Below, one piece after another: positions 8,310 to 21,978 of a stretch of 64,000 nucleotides of DNA (its first letter is position 1; each line of letters begins with the position of its first letter). The notes beneath the pieces are model-generated. The model saw nothing but the letters and a program-made list of their open reading frames with translations, was not told where the DNA came from and ran no database searches. The position numbers and the translations under genes are program-made. The DNA is from Sinomonas sp. R1AF57 (GTDB lineage Bacteria > Actinomycetota > Actinomycetes > Actinomycetales > Micrococcaceae). The stretch spans positions 814,782 through 878,781 of the forward strand of contig NZ_CP022463.1 in assembly GCF_002224485.1 (NCBI RefSeq), given 5' to 3'.

Positions 8310-9078
8310 CCGCGGCGTCCTTCCCGATGTAGGCCTCGATCACGCGCGGGTCGGACTGGGCCTGGCCGGCCGTGCCCTCCATGAGCTTGCTGCCGTGGTC
8401 CAGGACGACCACGCGGTCGGTGAGCGCGGAGATCAGCCCCATGTGGTGCTCGACGATGACGATCGTGATGTCCTGCTCGGCGCGGACCTGCCTGACGGTC
8501 TCGATGAGCTGCTCGACCTCGCCGTGGGAGAGCCCCGCGGCGGGCTCATCGAGCAGCAGCAGGGACGGCTTCGACAGGAGCGCGCGCCAGAGCTCGATGC
8601 CCTTGTGGAGCCCGTGGGAGAGCTCGTCAGCGGGCAGGTGGGCGGCCCAGCCGAGGCCAGCGCGCTCGAGCAGCTCGAGGGCCTCCGCGCGCATCGCGCG
8701 CTCGGCGCGGGTGGTGTTCGGCAGCGAGAGGGCCCACGAGACCGGGCCGCCCGGAAGCCGCAGGTGTCCGCCGAGGAGCACGTTCTCGAGGACGGTCGCC
8801 CTCAGCTGCAGCGCGGGGTGCTGGAAGGTGCGCGAGAGTCCGAGCCGTGCGAGCCGCGACGGGGCGCTGCCCACCACCTCGGTGCCGTCGATCGTGATCG
8901 AGCCGGAGCTCGGCTTGTAGTGCCCGCTGATGCAGTTGAACAGCGAGGTCTTGCCGGCCCCGTTGGGCCCGACCAGGCCGAAGATGCTCCCGGGCTCGAC
9001 CTCGAAGCTCACGTCCTGGAGGACCTTGACGCCGCCGAAGTGCAGGCTGACGTCGCGAAGGGTCAGGCGTGCCGCCAT
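8296..9078 (-). CDS. ABC transporter ATP-binding protein (LivG-like)
   Basis: A 260-residue ATPase and the first gene of the importer operon. It has Walker A GPNGAGKTS, the LivG-type FNCISGHYKPSSG segment, an ABC signature around DELSHGLHKGIEL (a variant of LSGG in which the usual LSGGQ is LSHGL) and Walker B LLLLDEPAAGLSHGE. AAGGGG lies 6 bases before the ATG. A GntR-type half-palindrome lies about 85 bp upstream in the gap shared with the divergent regulator. Confidence 0.9.
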   Translation of the reverse strand: MAARLTLRDVSLHFGGVKVLQDVSFEVEPGSIFGLVGPNGAGKTSLFNCISGHYKPSSGSITIDGTEVVGSAPSRLARLGLSRTFQHPALQLRATVLENVLLGGHLRLPGGPVSWALSLPNTTRAERAMRAEALELLERAGLGWAAHLPADELSHGLHKGIELWRALLSKPSLLLLDEPAAGLSHGEVEQLIETVRQVRAEQDITIVIVEHHMGLISALTDRVVVLDHGSKLMEGTAGQAQSDPRVIEAYIGKDAADDAA

Positions 9079-9161
9079 CCCGCACCCCCTTCCGCGTCGT
9101 CGCCCTCGAAGAGCACGGCCGATGTGACTGGTGTCACTGACGCTACGGATCCGGAGACGAG

Positions 9162-9173
9162 ATTGTCAACGAT
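9162..9173. promoter_or_regulatory. Candidate GntR operator between the liv-like operon and gntR gene
   Basis: ATTGTCAACGAT matches the dyad ATTGT-NN-ACAAT at 9 of 10 defined positions. A perfect version, ATTGTGGACAAT, occurs between two demethylase genes at 11392-11403. The form fits FCD-type GntR repressors, and the adjacent gene codes for one. Confidence 0.45.
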
Positions 9174-9259
9174 TTTGGATGAGTCTTAGGATGGCAGCCA
9201 ATGCCGTCGCCTGCGTCGGGGCCGCCGCCCTGTCCGCCGAATCCGGGGAGTGAATGCAC

Positions 9260-9931
9260 ATGTCGTCAGCCGCGGAGAAGGCACCCGCTGCGGCGGTTGC
9301 CCCGGCGGGGGAGCGCGGCGTCGCAGACCTGATCCGCGACGCCATCATGCGCGGCGAGTACGCGCCGAACCAGCGGCTCATCGAGGCGGACCTGAGCGAG
9401 GCGTTCTCGGCGAGCCGGGCAACGGTGCGCACGGCGCTGCTCGAGCTCGCGGCCGAGGGCCTGATCGAGAGGCTGCCGAACCGTGGGGCACGGGTCCGGG
9501 CGGTGACGCTGGAGGAAGCCATCGAGATCATCGAGGTGCGGATCGGCGTCGAGGGACTGTGCGCGGCCAAGACGGCGTCGAGCCTGTCCGAGGCGGATGC
9601 GGAGGCCTTCGCGCGGCTCCGCGCGGACATGGTCGCATCCGTCGAGGAGGGCGACCTCGTGGAGTACGCGCGGCTGCACCAGCTGCTCGACCGGCGCGTC
9701 CGGGAGCTGGCCCATCACGGCACCGCCGCGGACGTGCTTGGGCGCCTGCACGCGCAGAGCGTCCGCCACCAGTTCAAGCTCTCGTCGCGTCCGGCGCGCG
9801 CCAAGGCCTCGGTGCTCGAGCACACCGCCATCATCGACGCCATCCTGGCCCGGGATCCCGGTGCCGCCGAGCAGGCGGTGCGCCGCCACCTGCTCAGCGT
9901 CATCGATGCGCTCCGGGAGCTTGCCGCCTGA
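9260..9931 (+). CDS. GntR-family transcriptional regulator with FCD-type ligand domain
   Basis: About 223 residues. The N-terminal winged helix-turn-helix shows the family pattern IRDAIMRGEYAPNQRL and LSEAFSASRATVRTALLELAAEGL. The C-terminal all-helical FCD domain contains the EEAIEIIEVRIGVEG start and a late His in HTAIIDAILARDPGAAEQ. The ATG at 9260 is chosen because GGAG ends 9 bases upstream; an in-frame ATG at 9254 is also possible. It is divergent from the liv-like importer and converges with the first demethylase gene. FCD regulators often respond to carboxylic or aromatic acids. The two ATTGT-type palindromes nearby are its likely targets. Confidence 0.9.
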   Translation: MSSAAEKAPAAAVAPAGERGVADLIRDAIMRGEYAPNQRLIEADLSEAFSASRATVRTALLELAAEGLIERLPNRGARVRAVTLEEAIEIIEVRIGVEGLCAAKTASSLSEADAEAFARLRADMVASVEEGDLVEYARLHQLLDRRVRELAHHGTAADVLGRLHAQSVRHQFKLSSRPARAKASVLEHTAIIDAILARDPGAAEQAVRRHLLSVIDALRELAA

Positions 9932-9940
9932 CCCCCGGCC

Positions 9941-12866
<2,926 letters not shown>

Positions 12867-12955
12867 ACTGCAGGCCTGGGGGATGAAGACGATCGAGACG
12901 TTCCACACGCACGGGACGCCGATCGCGCAGAAGTGACACCGTCAGGAGGCACACC

Positions 12956-14458
12956 ATGACCGAGACACTCAGCACTGCCGCGCCGAAGGCGCCCGTCAGC
13001 ACCGGCCTGTACATCGGCGGCCGCGAGCGCCAGGCCGCCGCGACGCTCGAGGTCCCCGACCCGGGGAAGCCGGGTACCGTCGTCGGGCACGCCGCAGCGG
13101 CGAGCGCCGCCGACGTCGACGACGCGATCGCCGCCGCGAAGGAAGCCTTCCCTGCGTGGTCCGCGCTGAGCGCGCAGGAACGCGCCGAGCACATGCGGGC
13201 GGCGATCGAGGGCATCGCCGAGGCCCGCGACGAGGACGCGGCGATCCTGTCCCAGGAGAACGGCAAGATCCGCATGGAGGCGTGGGTCGACTCGCTCGTG
13301 TTCGAGATCCGCTGGAACCTCGCCGTCGCCCTGGCGGACGAGGTCGACACCGGCAAGGTCCTGGACCCTGCCCCCGGCATCCCCGTCACGACCACGGTGA
13401 AGTACCAGCCGCTCGGCGTCGTCACCGTGATCGTGCCGTTCAACTGGCCCATCGCGATCCTCGGCGCGTCCCTGCCGCACGCCCTGATCGCCGGCAACAC
13501 CGCCATCGTCAAGCCGCCGCCCTCGACCCCGCTCGCCACCACCCGCGTGGTCCAGCGCGTCGCCGAGAAGCTGCCCCCGGGAGTCCTGAACGTCGTCACG
13601 GGCAAGGACGCGGACATGTCCGCGCTCATCACGAGCCCGGACGTAGCGAAGGTCTGCTTCACCGGCAGCGTCGCGGGCGGGAAGCGCATCATGGAGATGG
13701 CCGCGAAGTCGCTCACCCGGGTCACCCTCGAGCTCGGCGGGAACGACGCCGCCGTCATGCTCGAGGACGCGATCGTCGATGACACCCACCTCGACCGGCT
13801 CTACGCGGCGATCTTCGACACGACCGGGCAGATCTGCATGAACGCCAAGCGCGTCTACGTGCACCGCTCCCGGCTCGACGAGGTGGTCGCCGGCCTCTCG
13901 GCGCGGCTCGAGAAGGCGGTGATCGGGTACGGGCTCGACGAGGGCACCACGATGGGGCCCCTCAACTCCTCCGCGCAGAAGGCCTTCGTCGCGGAGATCA
14001 TCGAGGAGGCCAAGTCCTCCGGTGCGGACGTGCGCGAGTTCGGCACGCTGCCGACCGACCCGGAGCTGGCCGGCGGCAACTTCCTGCGCCCGGCGATCGT
14101 CGTGGACCCCGACCCGTCGCTGCGGGTCGTGACCCAGGAGCAGTTCGGCCCGGTGATTCCCGTGATCCCGTTCGACACCGAGGACGAGGCCATCCGCGCC
14201 GCGAACGACACGTGGGCCGGGCTCTGCGGGTCCGTCTGGACCGCGGACCCCGACGCCGCGAACCGCGTGGGCGGGCAGCTGGCGTGCGGCTACGTCTGGG
14301 TCAACGACCACGGCGCCACGAGGCTGGACCTGCGCGCCCCCTTCGGCGGCATGAAGCAGTCCGGCTTCGGCCGGGAGCAGGGGATCGAGGGCGTCCGCGC
14401 CTTCCAGGACACCCGCTCGATCGCCCACCTCGACCCGGACGCCCTCGCGGCCGGCTGA
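12956..14458 (+). CDS. NAD(P)-dependent aldehyde dehydrogenase
   Basis: A 500-residue ALDH-superfamily enzyme. The catalytic Cys294 lies in GQICMNAKR and the general base Glu259 in LELGGND, with PFNWPIAI as the oxyanion-hole Asn segment. Length and motif spacing are normal. AGGAGG lies just before the ATG. Position between an O-demethylase and a transporter suggests oxidation of an aromatic aldehyde such as vanillin, as known vanillin and benzaldehyde dehydrogenases do, but substrate specificity is an inference. The MFS gene starts 6 bp after the stop. Confidence 0.9.
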   Translation: MTETLSTAAPKAPVSTGLYIGGRERQAAATLEVPDPGKPGTVVGHAAAASAADVDDAIAAAKEAFPAWSALSAQERAEHMRAAIEGIAEARDEDAAILSQENGKIRMEAWVDSLVFEIRWNLAVALADEVDTGKVLDPAPGIPVTTTVKYQPLGVVTVIVPFNWPIAILGASLPHALIAGNTAIVKPPPSTPLATTRVVQRVAEKLPPGVLNVVTGKDADMSALITSPDVAKVCFTGSVAGGKRIMEMAAKSLTRVTLELGGNDAAVMLEDAIVDDTHLDRLYAAIFDTTGQICMNAKRVYVHRSRLDEVVAGLSARLEKAVIGYGLDEGTTMGPLNSSAQKAFVAEIIEEAKSSGADVREFGTLPTDPELAGGNFLRPAIVVDPDPSLRVVTQEQFGPVIPVIPFDTEDEAIRAANDTWAGLCGSVWTADPDAANRVGGQLACGYVWVNDHGATRLDLRAPFGGMKQSGFGREQGIEGVRAFQDTRSIAHLDPDALAAG

Positions 14459-14464
14459 GCGTCC

Positions 14465-15730
14465 ATGGGTCGCGAGGCGCGGGAGCAGGCACCGACCCGG
14501 GTGCGGCGCCCGCGCCTCGCGCTCCTGGCCGCGGTCCTGCTCGTCGCGGCGAACCTCCGCTCGCCGATCACCGGGGTCGGGCCGCTCCTGAACCAGATCG
14601 CGGCGGACCTGGGAACGACCGAAGCAGCGCTGGGGCTGCTCGCGGCCATCCCGCTCATCGCGTTCGCGGTGGTCTCCCCGCTCGCCCATGCCCTCAGCGC
14701 GCGGTTCGGCATGGGCCCGGTGGTGCTCGTCTCCCTCGTGGCCCTAGCCCTCGGCACGCTCTGGCGCTCGGTGCCCGGCGCCGAGGCGAACGTGTGGGCC
14801 GGCACGGTCCTGGTCGGCTCGGCCCTCGCCATCGCGAACGTGCTCCTGCCCGCCGTGATCAAGAGCGACTTCGCCGACCGCGTCCCTGCCGCCACTGCCG
14901 TCTTCACCGCGACGCTGAGCGGCTTCGGCGCGCTCGCCTCGGGCGTGGTGGTGCCGGTCTCGCACCTCGACGCCGGCCAGGGACCGCTCGGCTGGCGCTG
15001 GGCGCTCCTCGCCTCGGGTGCCCTCGTCCCGGTGGCGATCGCCGTCTGGGCCGGCGCCCACGGGCTGCGTCGCCGCGCGCCGTCGTCCGCCGCCGGCACT
15101 GGGGTGGCGCACGACGCCGCCCGGCTGCCCGCCGCGGTCCGCGTCCCCTCGCGCCTGGGGGTCTGGGGTGACGGGGTCGCGTGGCAGGTCCTCGCGTACA
15201 TGGGTGTGCAGGCGATGACGTTCTACATGCTCGTCACCTGGCTCGCGCCGCTCTCGCTGAGCAACGGCAGGCCCGAGGTCGTGGCGGGCGCGGACGTCAT
15301 GCTGCTGCAGGTCAGCTCGCTGGGCGGCTCGCTCGTCACCCCGTTCCTCCTGCGGGGCCGGCTCGCGCGGTGGGCACCCGCGCTGATCCCGGTGGTCGGG
15401 CTCGCGGCCATGGCGGGCCTCCTCGCCGTACCGGGCCTGTTCCTCGCGTGGGTGCTGCTGTTCGGGCTGTCCTCGGGCGCGTCGCTGGCCACCTCGTTCA
15501 GCCTGTTCAGCCTGCGCGCCGGGACCCCGGCCGTCGCGGCGCGGCTCTCGGGCATGGCCCAGTCCGGCGGCTACGCGATCGCCGCCGTGGGGCCCGTGGC
15601 GTTCGGCGGGCTGCTCACGGCCACGGGCGGGTGGCTCGTCCCCCTGCTGTTCGTGGTCCTCGTGCTGGGCGCGCAGCTCGCGGTGGGGCTCGCCGTCGGC
15701 CGCGAGCGGCACGTGCTGGCCGGCTCCTGA
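14465..15730 (+). CDS. MFS transporter, CynX/NimT-like
   Basis: A 421-residue, about 12-helix transporter. The N-terminal LLVAANLRSPITGVGPLLNQI segment, shown here only in part as NLRSPITGVGPLL, is characteristic of the cyanate/nitroimidazole (CP) branch of the MFS. It begins 6 bp after the aldehyde dehydrogenase and precedes the metF promoter region. The solute could be an aromatic acid or its product; the family has few characterised substrates. Confidence 0.87.
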   Translation: MGREAREQAPTRVRRPRLALLAAVLLVAANLRSPITGVGPLLNQIAADLGTTEAALGLLAAIPLIAFAVVSPLAHALSARFGMGPVVLVSLVALALGTLWRSVPGAEANVWAGTVLVGSALAIANVLLPAVIKSDFADRVPAATAVFTATLSGFGALASGVVVPVSHLDAGQGPLGWRWALLASGALVPVAIAVWAGAHGLRRRAPSSAAGTGVAHDAARLPAAVRVPSRLGVWGDGVAWQVLAYMGVQAMTFYMLVTWLAPLSLSNGRPEVVAGADVMLLQVSSLGGSLVTPFLLRGRLARWAPALIPVVGLAAMAGLLAVPGLFLAWVLLFGLSSGASLATSFSLFSLRAGTPAVAARLSGMAQSGGYAIAAVGPVAFGGLLTATGGWLVPLLFVVLVLGAQLAVGLAVGRERHVLAGS

Positions 15731-15735
15731 CAGAT

Positions 15736-15769
15736 ACCTATAGACAGTCCCTATGTGCATAGGTAAAGT
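15736..15769 (+). promoter_or_regulatory. Putative promoter and operator of metF
   Basis: TAGACA (15741-15746) and TAAAGT (15764-15769) are spaced 17 bp as -35 and -10 boxes. The spacer holds a perfect dyad, CCTATG-TG-CATAGG (15750-15763), and an extra half-site ACCTAT precedes the -35. A repressor bound to the dyad would block the promoter. It would allow metF, purU and the third demethylase gene to be controlled separately from the upstream genes. Confidence 0.5.
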
Positions 15770-15812
15770 CGAAGGAGGCGCACCGCCGCGCCGCCGAAAG
15801 GAGTCCGGCACC

Positions 15813-16721
15813 GTGAGCAGAACCGCCCCCGCGAGGAACCGTTCAGCCTCGCTCCAGCTCGTCAACGGCTTCTCGCTCGAGATGACGGGCAAGGACGTGC
15901 CCGCCCTCCTCGAGGCGAAGGACCGCATCCCCGAGGGCACGAGGATCAACGTCACGTTCCTCGGCAACGAGGACCTCGAGATGCGCGTGGCCGCCGCGAA
16001 GGCGGTGCGGGACAGCGGCTTCATTCCCATCCCGCACATCTCCGCCCGCCGCCTCGCGTCCCAGGCCCAGCTCGAGGAGTTCCTCGGCCGCCTGCAGGAG
16101 GTCGGCGCCTCCGAGCACGTCTTCGCCGTGGGCGGCGACCCCGCCACCCCGGAAGGGCCCTACGAGGACTCCCTCTCCGTCATCGAGAGCGGCATCCTGC
16201 CCCGGTACGGGGTGAAGGAAGTGGGCATCGGAGGGTACCCCGAGGGCCATCCGGACATCCCGAAGCCGGTCCTCGCCAGCGCGCTCGAGGACAAGGCTGC
16301 GGCCCTCAAGCAGCAGGGACTCGGGGCCGTCATCATCACGCAGTTCGCCTTCGACATCGACCCTGTAGTCGCATGGATCGACGCCGTCCGCTCCCGCGGC
16401 ATCGACGCGCCGGTCCGCGTCGGCACCCCGGGCCCAGCCGGCATCAAGCGGCTCCTCGGCTTCGCCCGCCGTTTCGGAGTGGGCGCCAATGCGATGATCG
16501 TGAAGAAGTACGGCTTCTCGCTCACCAACCTGATGGGCGACGCCGGCCCCGACCGCTTCGTCGACGACCTCGCCGCCGCGCTCGCCGCGCCGCCGCAGGG
16601 AGAGCCGGCACAGGAGAACGAGGCCGAGCGCCTCGGCGGGGTCGGGCTGCACTTCTACACGTTCGGCGGCCTCGGCGCGACCGCCGACTGGGTCCGGTCC
16701 TTCACGGCAGAGCGCAGCTGA
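15813..16721 (+). CDS. metF: Methylenetetrahydrofolate reductase
   Basis: A 302-residue flavoprotein of the MetF family (TIM barrel with FAD), with the segments FIPIPHISARR, VFAVGGDPATPEGPY, VGIGGYPEGHPDIP and TQFAFDIDPVVAW. The GTG at 15813 has AAAGGAG 9 bases upstream; an ATG at 15753 lies inside the promoter palindrome and is less likely. Next to LigM-like demethylases the enzyme would run in the oxidative direction, turning 5-methyl-THF into 5,10-methylene-THF. A metF-ligM pairing is known in Sphingobium SYK-6. This may be a second, dedicated copy beside a biosynthetic MetF elsewhere. Confidence 0.88.
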   Translation: MSRTAPARNRSASLQLVNGFSLEMTGKDVPALLEAKDRIPEGTRINVTFLGNEDLEMRVAAAKAVRDSGFIPIPHISARRLASQAQLEEFLGRLQEVGASEHVFAVGGDPATPEGPYEDSLSVIESGILPRYGVKEVGIGGYPEGHPDIPKPVLASALEDKAAALKQQGLGAVIITQFAFDIDPVVAWIDAVRSRGIDAPVRVGTPGPAGIKRLLGFARRFGVGANAMIVKKYGFSLTNLMGDAGPDRFVDDLAAALAAPPQGEPAQENEAERLGGVGLHFYTFGGLGATADWVRSFTAERS

Positions 16722-16732
16722 GGGGACCGGCC

Positions 16733-19074
<2,342 letters not shown>

Positions 19075-19146
19075 GGTTGTGGCCCCGGCACGGGGGAGCG
19101 GGCTTCCCCGTGCCGCAGGCCCACCCCCACGCCGAAGGAGACCGCC

Positions 19147-19770
19147 ATGAGCCTGAAGTTCGCTCTGCTCGCGCTGCTCCGCGTCGGTCCGCTCTCGGGG
19201 TATGACCTGCAGAAGCAGTTCTCGCTGTCGGTCGGCCACGTGTGGCACGCGCCCGACTCGCAGATCTACCCGGAGCTGCGCAAGATGGAGGCCGAGGGCC
19301 TTATCGAGGGCGAGGAACAGGCGAGGGGCCAGCGCGGGACGCGCCGCGTGTACCACGTCACGGACGCGGGGGAGCGGGCCTTCGCCGCGTGGATCCGGAC
19401 GCCGCTCGAGTACGCGCGCATCCGCGACCCGGCGCACCTCAAGGCGGCCTACCTCGAGAACGCGACCCCGGCCGCGGCGCGCGCCTTCTTCCGCGCGCAC
19501 ATCGAGCAGTGGGAGGCGGAGCTCGCCCAGTGGGAGGGCGAGCTCCGGCGGATTGCGGCCGTCGAGAACCCCATGCTCGTGCGCCGCCTCGCGGTCACGC
19601 CCGCCGAGGAGCAGGAGCGCACGATCGCCTTCAAGCGGTTCGCCTACGAGGGCCTCGTCGAGCGGGCCCGCGGCGAGATCGCGTGGGCGCAGCGTGGGCT
19701 CGGCCTCGTCGACAGCCTCTCCGGCACGGACGGCTCCTGGGCCGCCAGCGCGACGGTCGCCGAGGCGTAG
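19147..19770 (+). CDS. PadR-family transcriptional regulator
   Basis: A 207-residue regulator. The N-terminal winged helix (KFALLALLRVGPLSGYDLQK, SQIYPELRKMEAEGLIEGE and GTRRVYHVTDAGERAF) is typical of PadR, and the C-terminal helices match the longer subfamily with a second domain. PadR proteins often sense phenolic acids and repress their detoxification genes, which fits the O-demethylation context. AAGGAG lies 6 bases before the ATG. It is the last gene of the rightward block and converges with the hexuloisomerase gene. Confidence 0.9.
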   Translation: MSLKFALLALLRVGPLSGYDLQKQFSLSVGHVWHAPDSQIYPELRKMEAEGLIEGEEQARGQRGTRRVYHVTDAGERAFAAWIRTPLEYARIRDPAHLKAAYLENATPAAARAFFRAHIEQWEAELAQWEGELRRIAAVENPMLVRRLAVTPAEEQERTIAFKRFAYEGLVERARGEIAWAQRGLGLVDSLSGTDGSWAASATVAEA

Positions 19771-19819
19771 CCGCGCTGCTCGGCGATGCTGCTCGTCGCG
19801 GTGGTACTCGTCGCTCGTG

Positions 19820-20374
19820 CTACTCCGTGTTGGCGTGGGCCGCCCGGGCCGCGTCGTTGTCGACCTGCCTCCGTTCTGCGAGGTCCAGGCACACCGCGTC
19901 CAGCGTGAGGTGGGTGGCCTGGTCGAACAGGCTCGAGAGCGGCTGGCGGCTGGGGGCCTCGCCCGGCCGCCGGTGCTTGGTGGCCGCGGGCAGGACCAGC
20001 CGCGTCGCCGCCAGCCGCGCGAGCGCGGACTCCGCATCCGAGGTGACCGCGTGGACCCGTGCCCCGGCAGCGACGGCGGCCTTCGCGACCTGGACGGTGT
20101 GGGCCGTGGTGCCGGATCCGGAGACCGCGACGAGGAGGTCGCCGCCGCGGAGGGCTGGGGTCGTCGTCTCGCCGACCACGTAGGCGGTCAGGCCCAGATG
20201 CATGAGACGCATCGCGAACGCCCTGCCCATGAGGCCGGAGCGGCCCTCGCCGGTGACGAAGACTCGCGGGGCCTCCTCGAGGGCGCGCACCGTCCCTTCG
20301 AGCTCGTCGCGGTCGACGCCGGCGAGGACGGGCTCCAGTTCGCGGGCGATCGTGGTCAAGGAATCATCGGCCAC
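19820..20374 (-). CDS. hxlB: 6-phospho-3-hexuloisomerase (SIS domain)
   Basis: A 184-residue SIS-fold protein of the PHI family: VFVTGEGRSGLMGRAFAMRL, TPALRGGDLLVAVSGSGTT and PLSSLFDQATHLTLDAVCL fit it well. PHI converts D-arabino-3-hexulose 6-phosphate to fructose 6-phosphate, the second step of formaldehyde fixation by the ribulose monophosphate route. The GTG start has AAAGGA upstream and overlaps the synthase gene by 11 bp. It ends the leftward operon starting at 24066. Confidence 0.85.
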   Translation of the reverse strand: MADDSLTTIARELEPVLAGVDRDELEGTVRALEEAPRVFVTGEGRSGLMGRAFAMRLMHLGLTAYVVGETTTPALRGGDLLVAVSGSGTTAHTVQVAKAAVAAGARVHAVTSDAESALARLAATRLVLPAATKHRRPGEAPSRQPLSSLFDQATHLTLDAVCLDLAERRQVDNDAARAAHANTE

Positions 20375-21008
20375 TGCGGGTCCTTTCGAGGCTGGTGAGG
20401 CGGCGGCGCAGCTCCTGCGCCGCGGCGAGCGGGTCGGCAGCGCCGGTGACGGCGCTGCCCACGATCACGCGCAGGCGCGGAATGCCTGCGAGGGCGGGCA
20501 GGTCGTCCGCGCCGAGCCCGCCGGCGAGCGCGAGCCTCCGGCCGGTGGCCCATGCGCCGAGCAGGCTGGCCGGCCCGTCCTGCGCGGACTGGACGTCCTT
20601 GGCCACGTGGGCGGCCAGGACGGCGTCGTCGGGCAGGTTCGCGGCCAGCTGCGTGCGCCGCCCCTCGGTGGTCGCCATGAGGTCGACGACCGTCTCGGCG
20701 CCGTAGTCTCCGGCGGTCCTGATGGCCTTCTCGAGGGTCGCGTCGTGGGCGACCGCGAGCACCGTCGCGGCCCCCGCTCCCGCGTCGAACGCCATGCCGA
20801 ACTCGGTGGCGGCGTCGTCGGCCGTCTTCAGGTCCGCGAGGACGGGGGTGGGTCCGGCCGCGGCGACGATCTCACGGACCACGTCCATGCCGTGCGCCTT
20901 GATGAGCGAGGTTCCCACCTCGATGACGTCCGCCGAGGGGGCCAGCTCGCGGGCGAGGGCGAGCGCCCGTGCCCGGGGAAGGCGGTCGAGTGCTATCTGG
21001 AGCTCCAA
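20364..21008 (-). CDS. hxlA: 3-hexulose-6-phosphate synthase
   Basis: A 214-residue OMP-decarboxylase-suprafamily barrel. The catalytic pattern D-x-K-x-x-D appears as LADLKTAD, and GTSLIKAHG, AGGLGADDLP and IVGSAVTGAADP match HPS. It would condense formaldehyde with ribulose 5-phosphate. The start is a rare TTG at 21008, supported by AGGAGG 6 bases upstream and by homology starting at LELQIALDRL. Related 3-keto-L-gulonate-6-phosphate decarboxylases share the fold. The overlapping PHI gene favours HPS, although the sugar-acid neighbours leave some doubt. Confidence 0.8.
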   Translation of the reverse strand: MELQIALDRLPRARALALARELAPSADVIEVGTSLIKAHGMDVVREIVAAAGPTPVLADLKTADDAATEFGMAFDAGAGAATVLAVAHDATLEKAIRTAGDYGAETVVDLMATTEGRRTQLAANLPDDAVLAAHVAKDVQSAQDGPASLLGAWATGRRLALAGGLGADDLPALAGIPRLRVIVGSAVTGAADPLAAAQELRRRLTSLERTRSGR

Positions 21009-21018
21009 GCGGGTCCTC

Positions 21019-21978
21019 CTAGGTGGTCGGGGCCATGGCGGCCGCGGCGGTGAACGCGTCGAGCCCTGCGCGCGTGGGCAGGCCGTCGCGGTCGCCGCGG
21101 TGGGTGGTGGCCAGGGCCCCCACGGCGCTCGCGCGCTCGAGGGCGGCCGCGTCGTCGAGCCCGTCGAGGTAGGCGCTGATGAGGCCCGCGGCGAATCCAT
21201 CACCCGCCCCGACGGTGTCGACGACGCCGACCCGGAAGCCCGGGTGGTCGAGCCGGCCATGGGTGGTGTGCAGGGATGCCCCGGCGGCGCCGTCCTTGAC
21301 CGCGACGCGCGAGGCGCCGAGGGTGAGGTAGAAGTCGGCGATGCCGTCCGCGCTGTCCCGGCCGGTGAGCAGCAGCCCTTCGGTCCGGCCCGGCAGCACC
21401 CAGTCGGCCGCGGCAGCGATGGCGTTCGTCGCCTCGACGAGCTCGGCCTCGCTGCTCCACAGGGTGGGCCGGATGTTCGGGTCGAAGGAGACCGTCGCCC
21501 CGTTGGCCCGCGCGATCTCGAGGGCGCGCACCGCGAAGGCGCGGGTGCTGGCGGAGAGCGCGAGCGGGATGCCGGTGAGGTGGAGGTGCCGGGCCGAGGC
21601 GATGCACGCGTCCGTCGCCTCGCTCGCGGTGAGCCGGCTGCCGGCGGAGCCCTTCCTGAAGTAGAACACCTCTGGGTCGCCGCCGAGGGCCAGTCCCTTG
21701 AGCTGGAAGCCGGTGGGGGCGGCGTCGTCGACCGTGGCCGCTCCCGTGTCCACGCCTTCGGCGCGGAGCGTGGCGAGGGCGTAGCTGCCGAAGGGGTCTG
21801 CCCCCACCCTCCCGATCCATCCGGACCGGTGCCCGAGCCGGGCCAGGCCGACGGCGACGTTGGTCTCCGCCCCGGCCAGTCCCCGCTCGAAGGCGGCCAC
21901 CTCGTGGAGAGGCCCGGGCTCGCAGGCCATGAACATGGCCATGGCCTCACCGAACGTGACGGCGTCCAGGGCGCTCAT
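21019..21978 (-). CDS. PfkB-family sugar kinase, 2-keto-3-deoxygluconate kinase-like
   Basis: A 319-residue ribokinase-fold enzyme. It starts with TFGEAMAMFMA and has GAETNVAVGLARLG, NIRPTLW and the anion-hole and catalytic-Asp motif VVDTVGAGDGFAAG. The GEAM start and overall layout resemble KdgK. It overlaps the FAH-family gene by four bases (ATGA) and precedes hxlA by 10 bp, so one transcript is likely. The exact sugar is uncertain; KDG or a related 2-keto-sugar acid is the best guess. Confidence 0.82.
   Translation of the reverse strand: MSALDAVTFGEAMAMFMACEPGPLHEVAAFERGLAGAETNVAVGLARLGHRSGWIGRVGADPFGSYALATLRAEGVDTGAATVDDAAPTGFQLKGLALGGDPEVFYFRKGSAGSRLTASEATDACIASARHLHLTGIPLALSASTRAFAVRALEIARANGATVSFDPNIRPTLWSSEAELVEATNAIAAAADWVLPGRTEGLLLTGRDSADGIADFYLTLGASRVAVKDGAAGASLHTTHGRLDHPGFRVGVVDTVGAGDGFAAGLISAYLDGLDDAAALERASAVGALATTHRGDRDGLPTRAGLDAFTAAAAMAPTT

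Noticed and set aside
9166-9630. Minus-strand Ser/Ala/Arg-rich frame over the gntR gene
   Set aside because: It is the antisense of the GntR regulator, has no recognisable domain, and overlaps the regulator's promoter.
12882-12935. 17-codon frame (MKTIETFHTHGTPIAQK) between a demethylase and the aldehyde dehydrogenase
   Set aside because: The G-run upstream has no proper spacing, no homologue is recognised and the gap is only 89 bp, so it is probably chance.
15753-15812. Upstream ATG of metF adding 20 residues
   Set aside because: It lies inside the promoter palindrome and the added residues are low-complexity; the GTG at 15813 has a well-spaced AAAGGAG.
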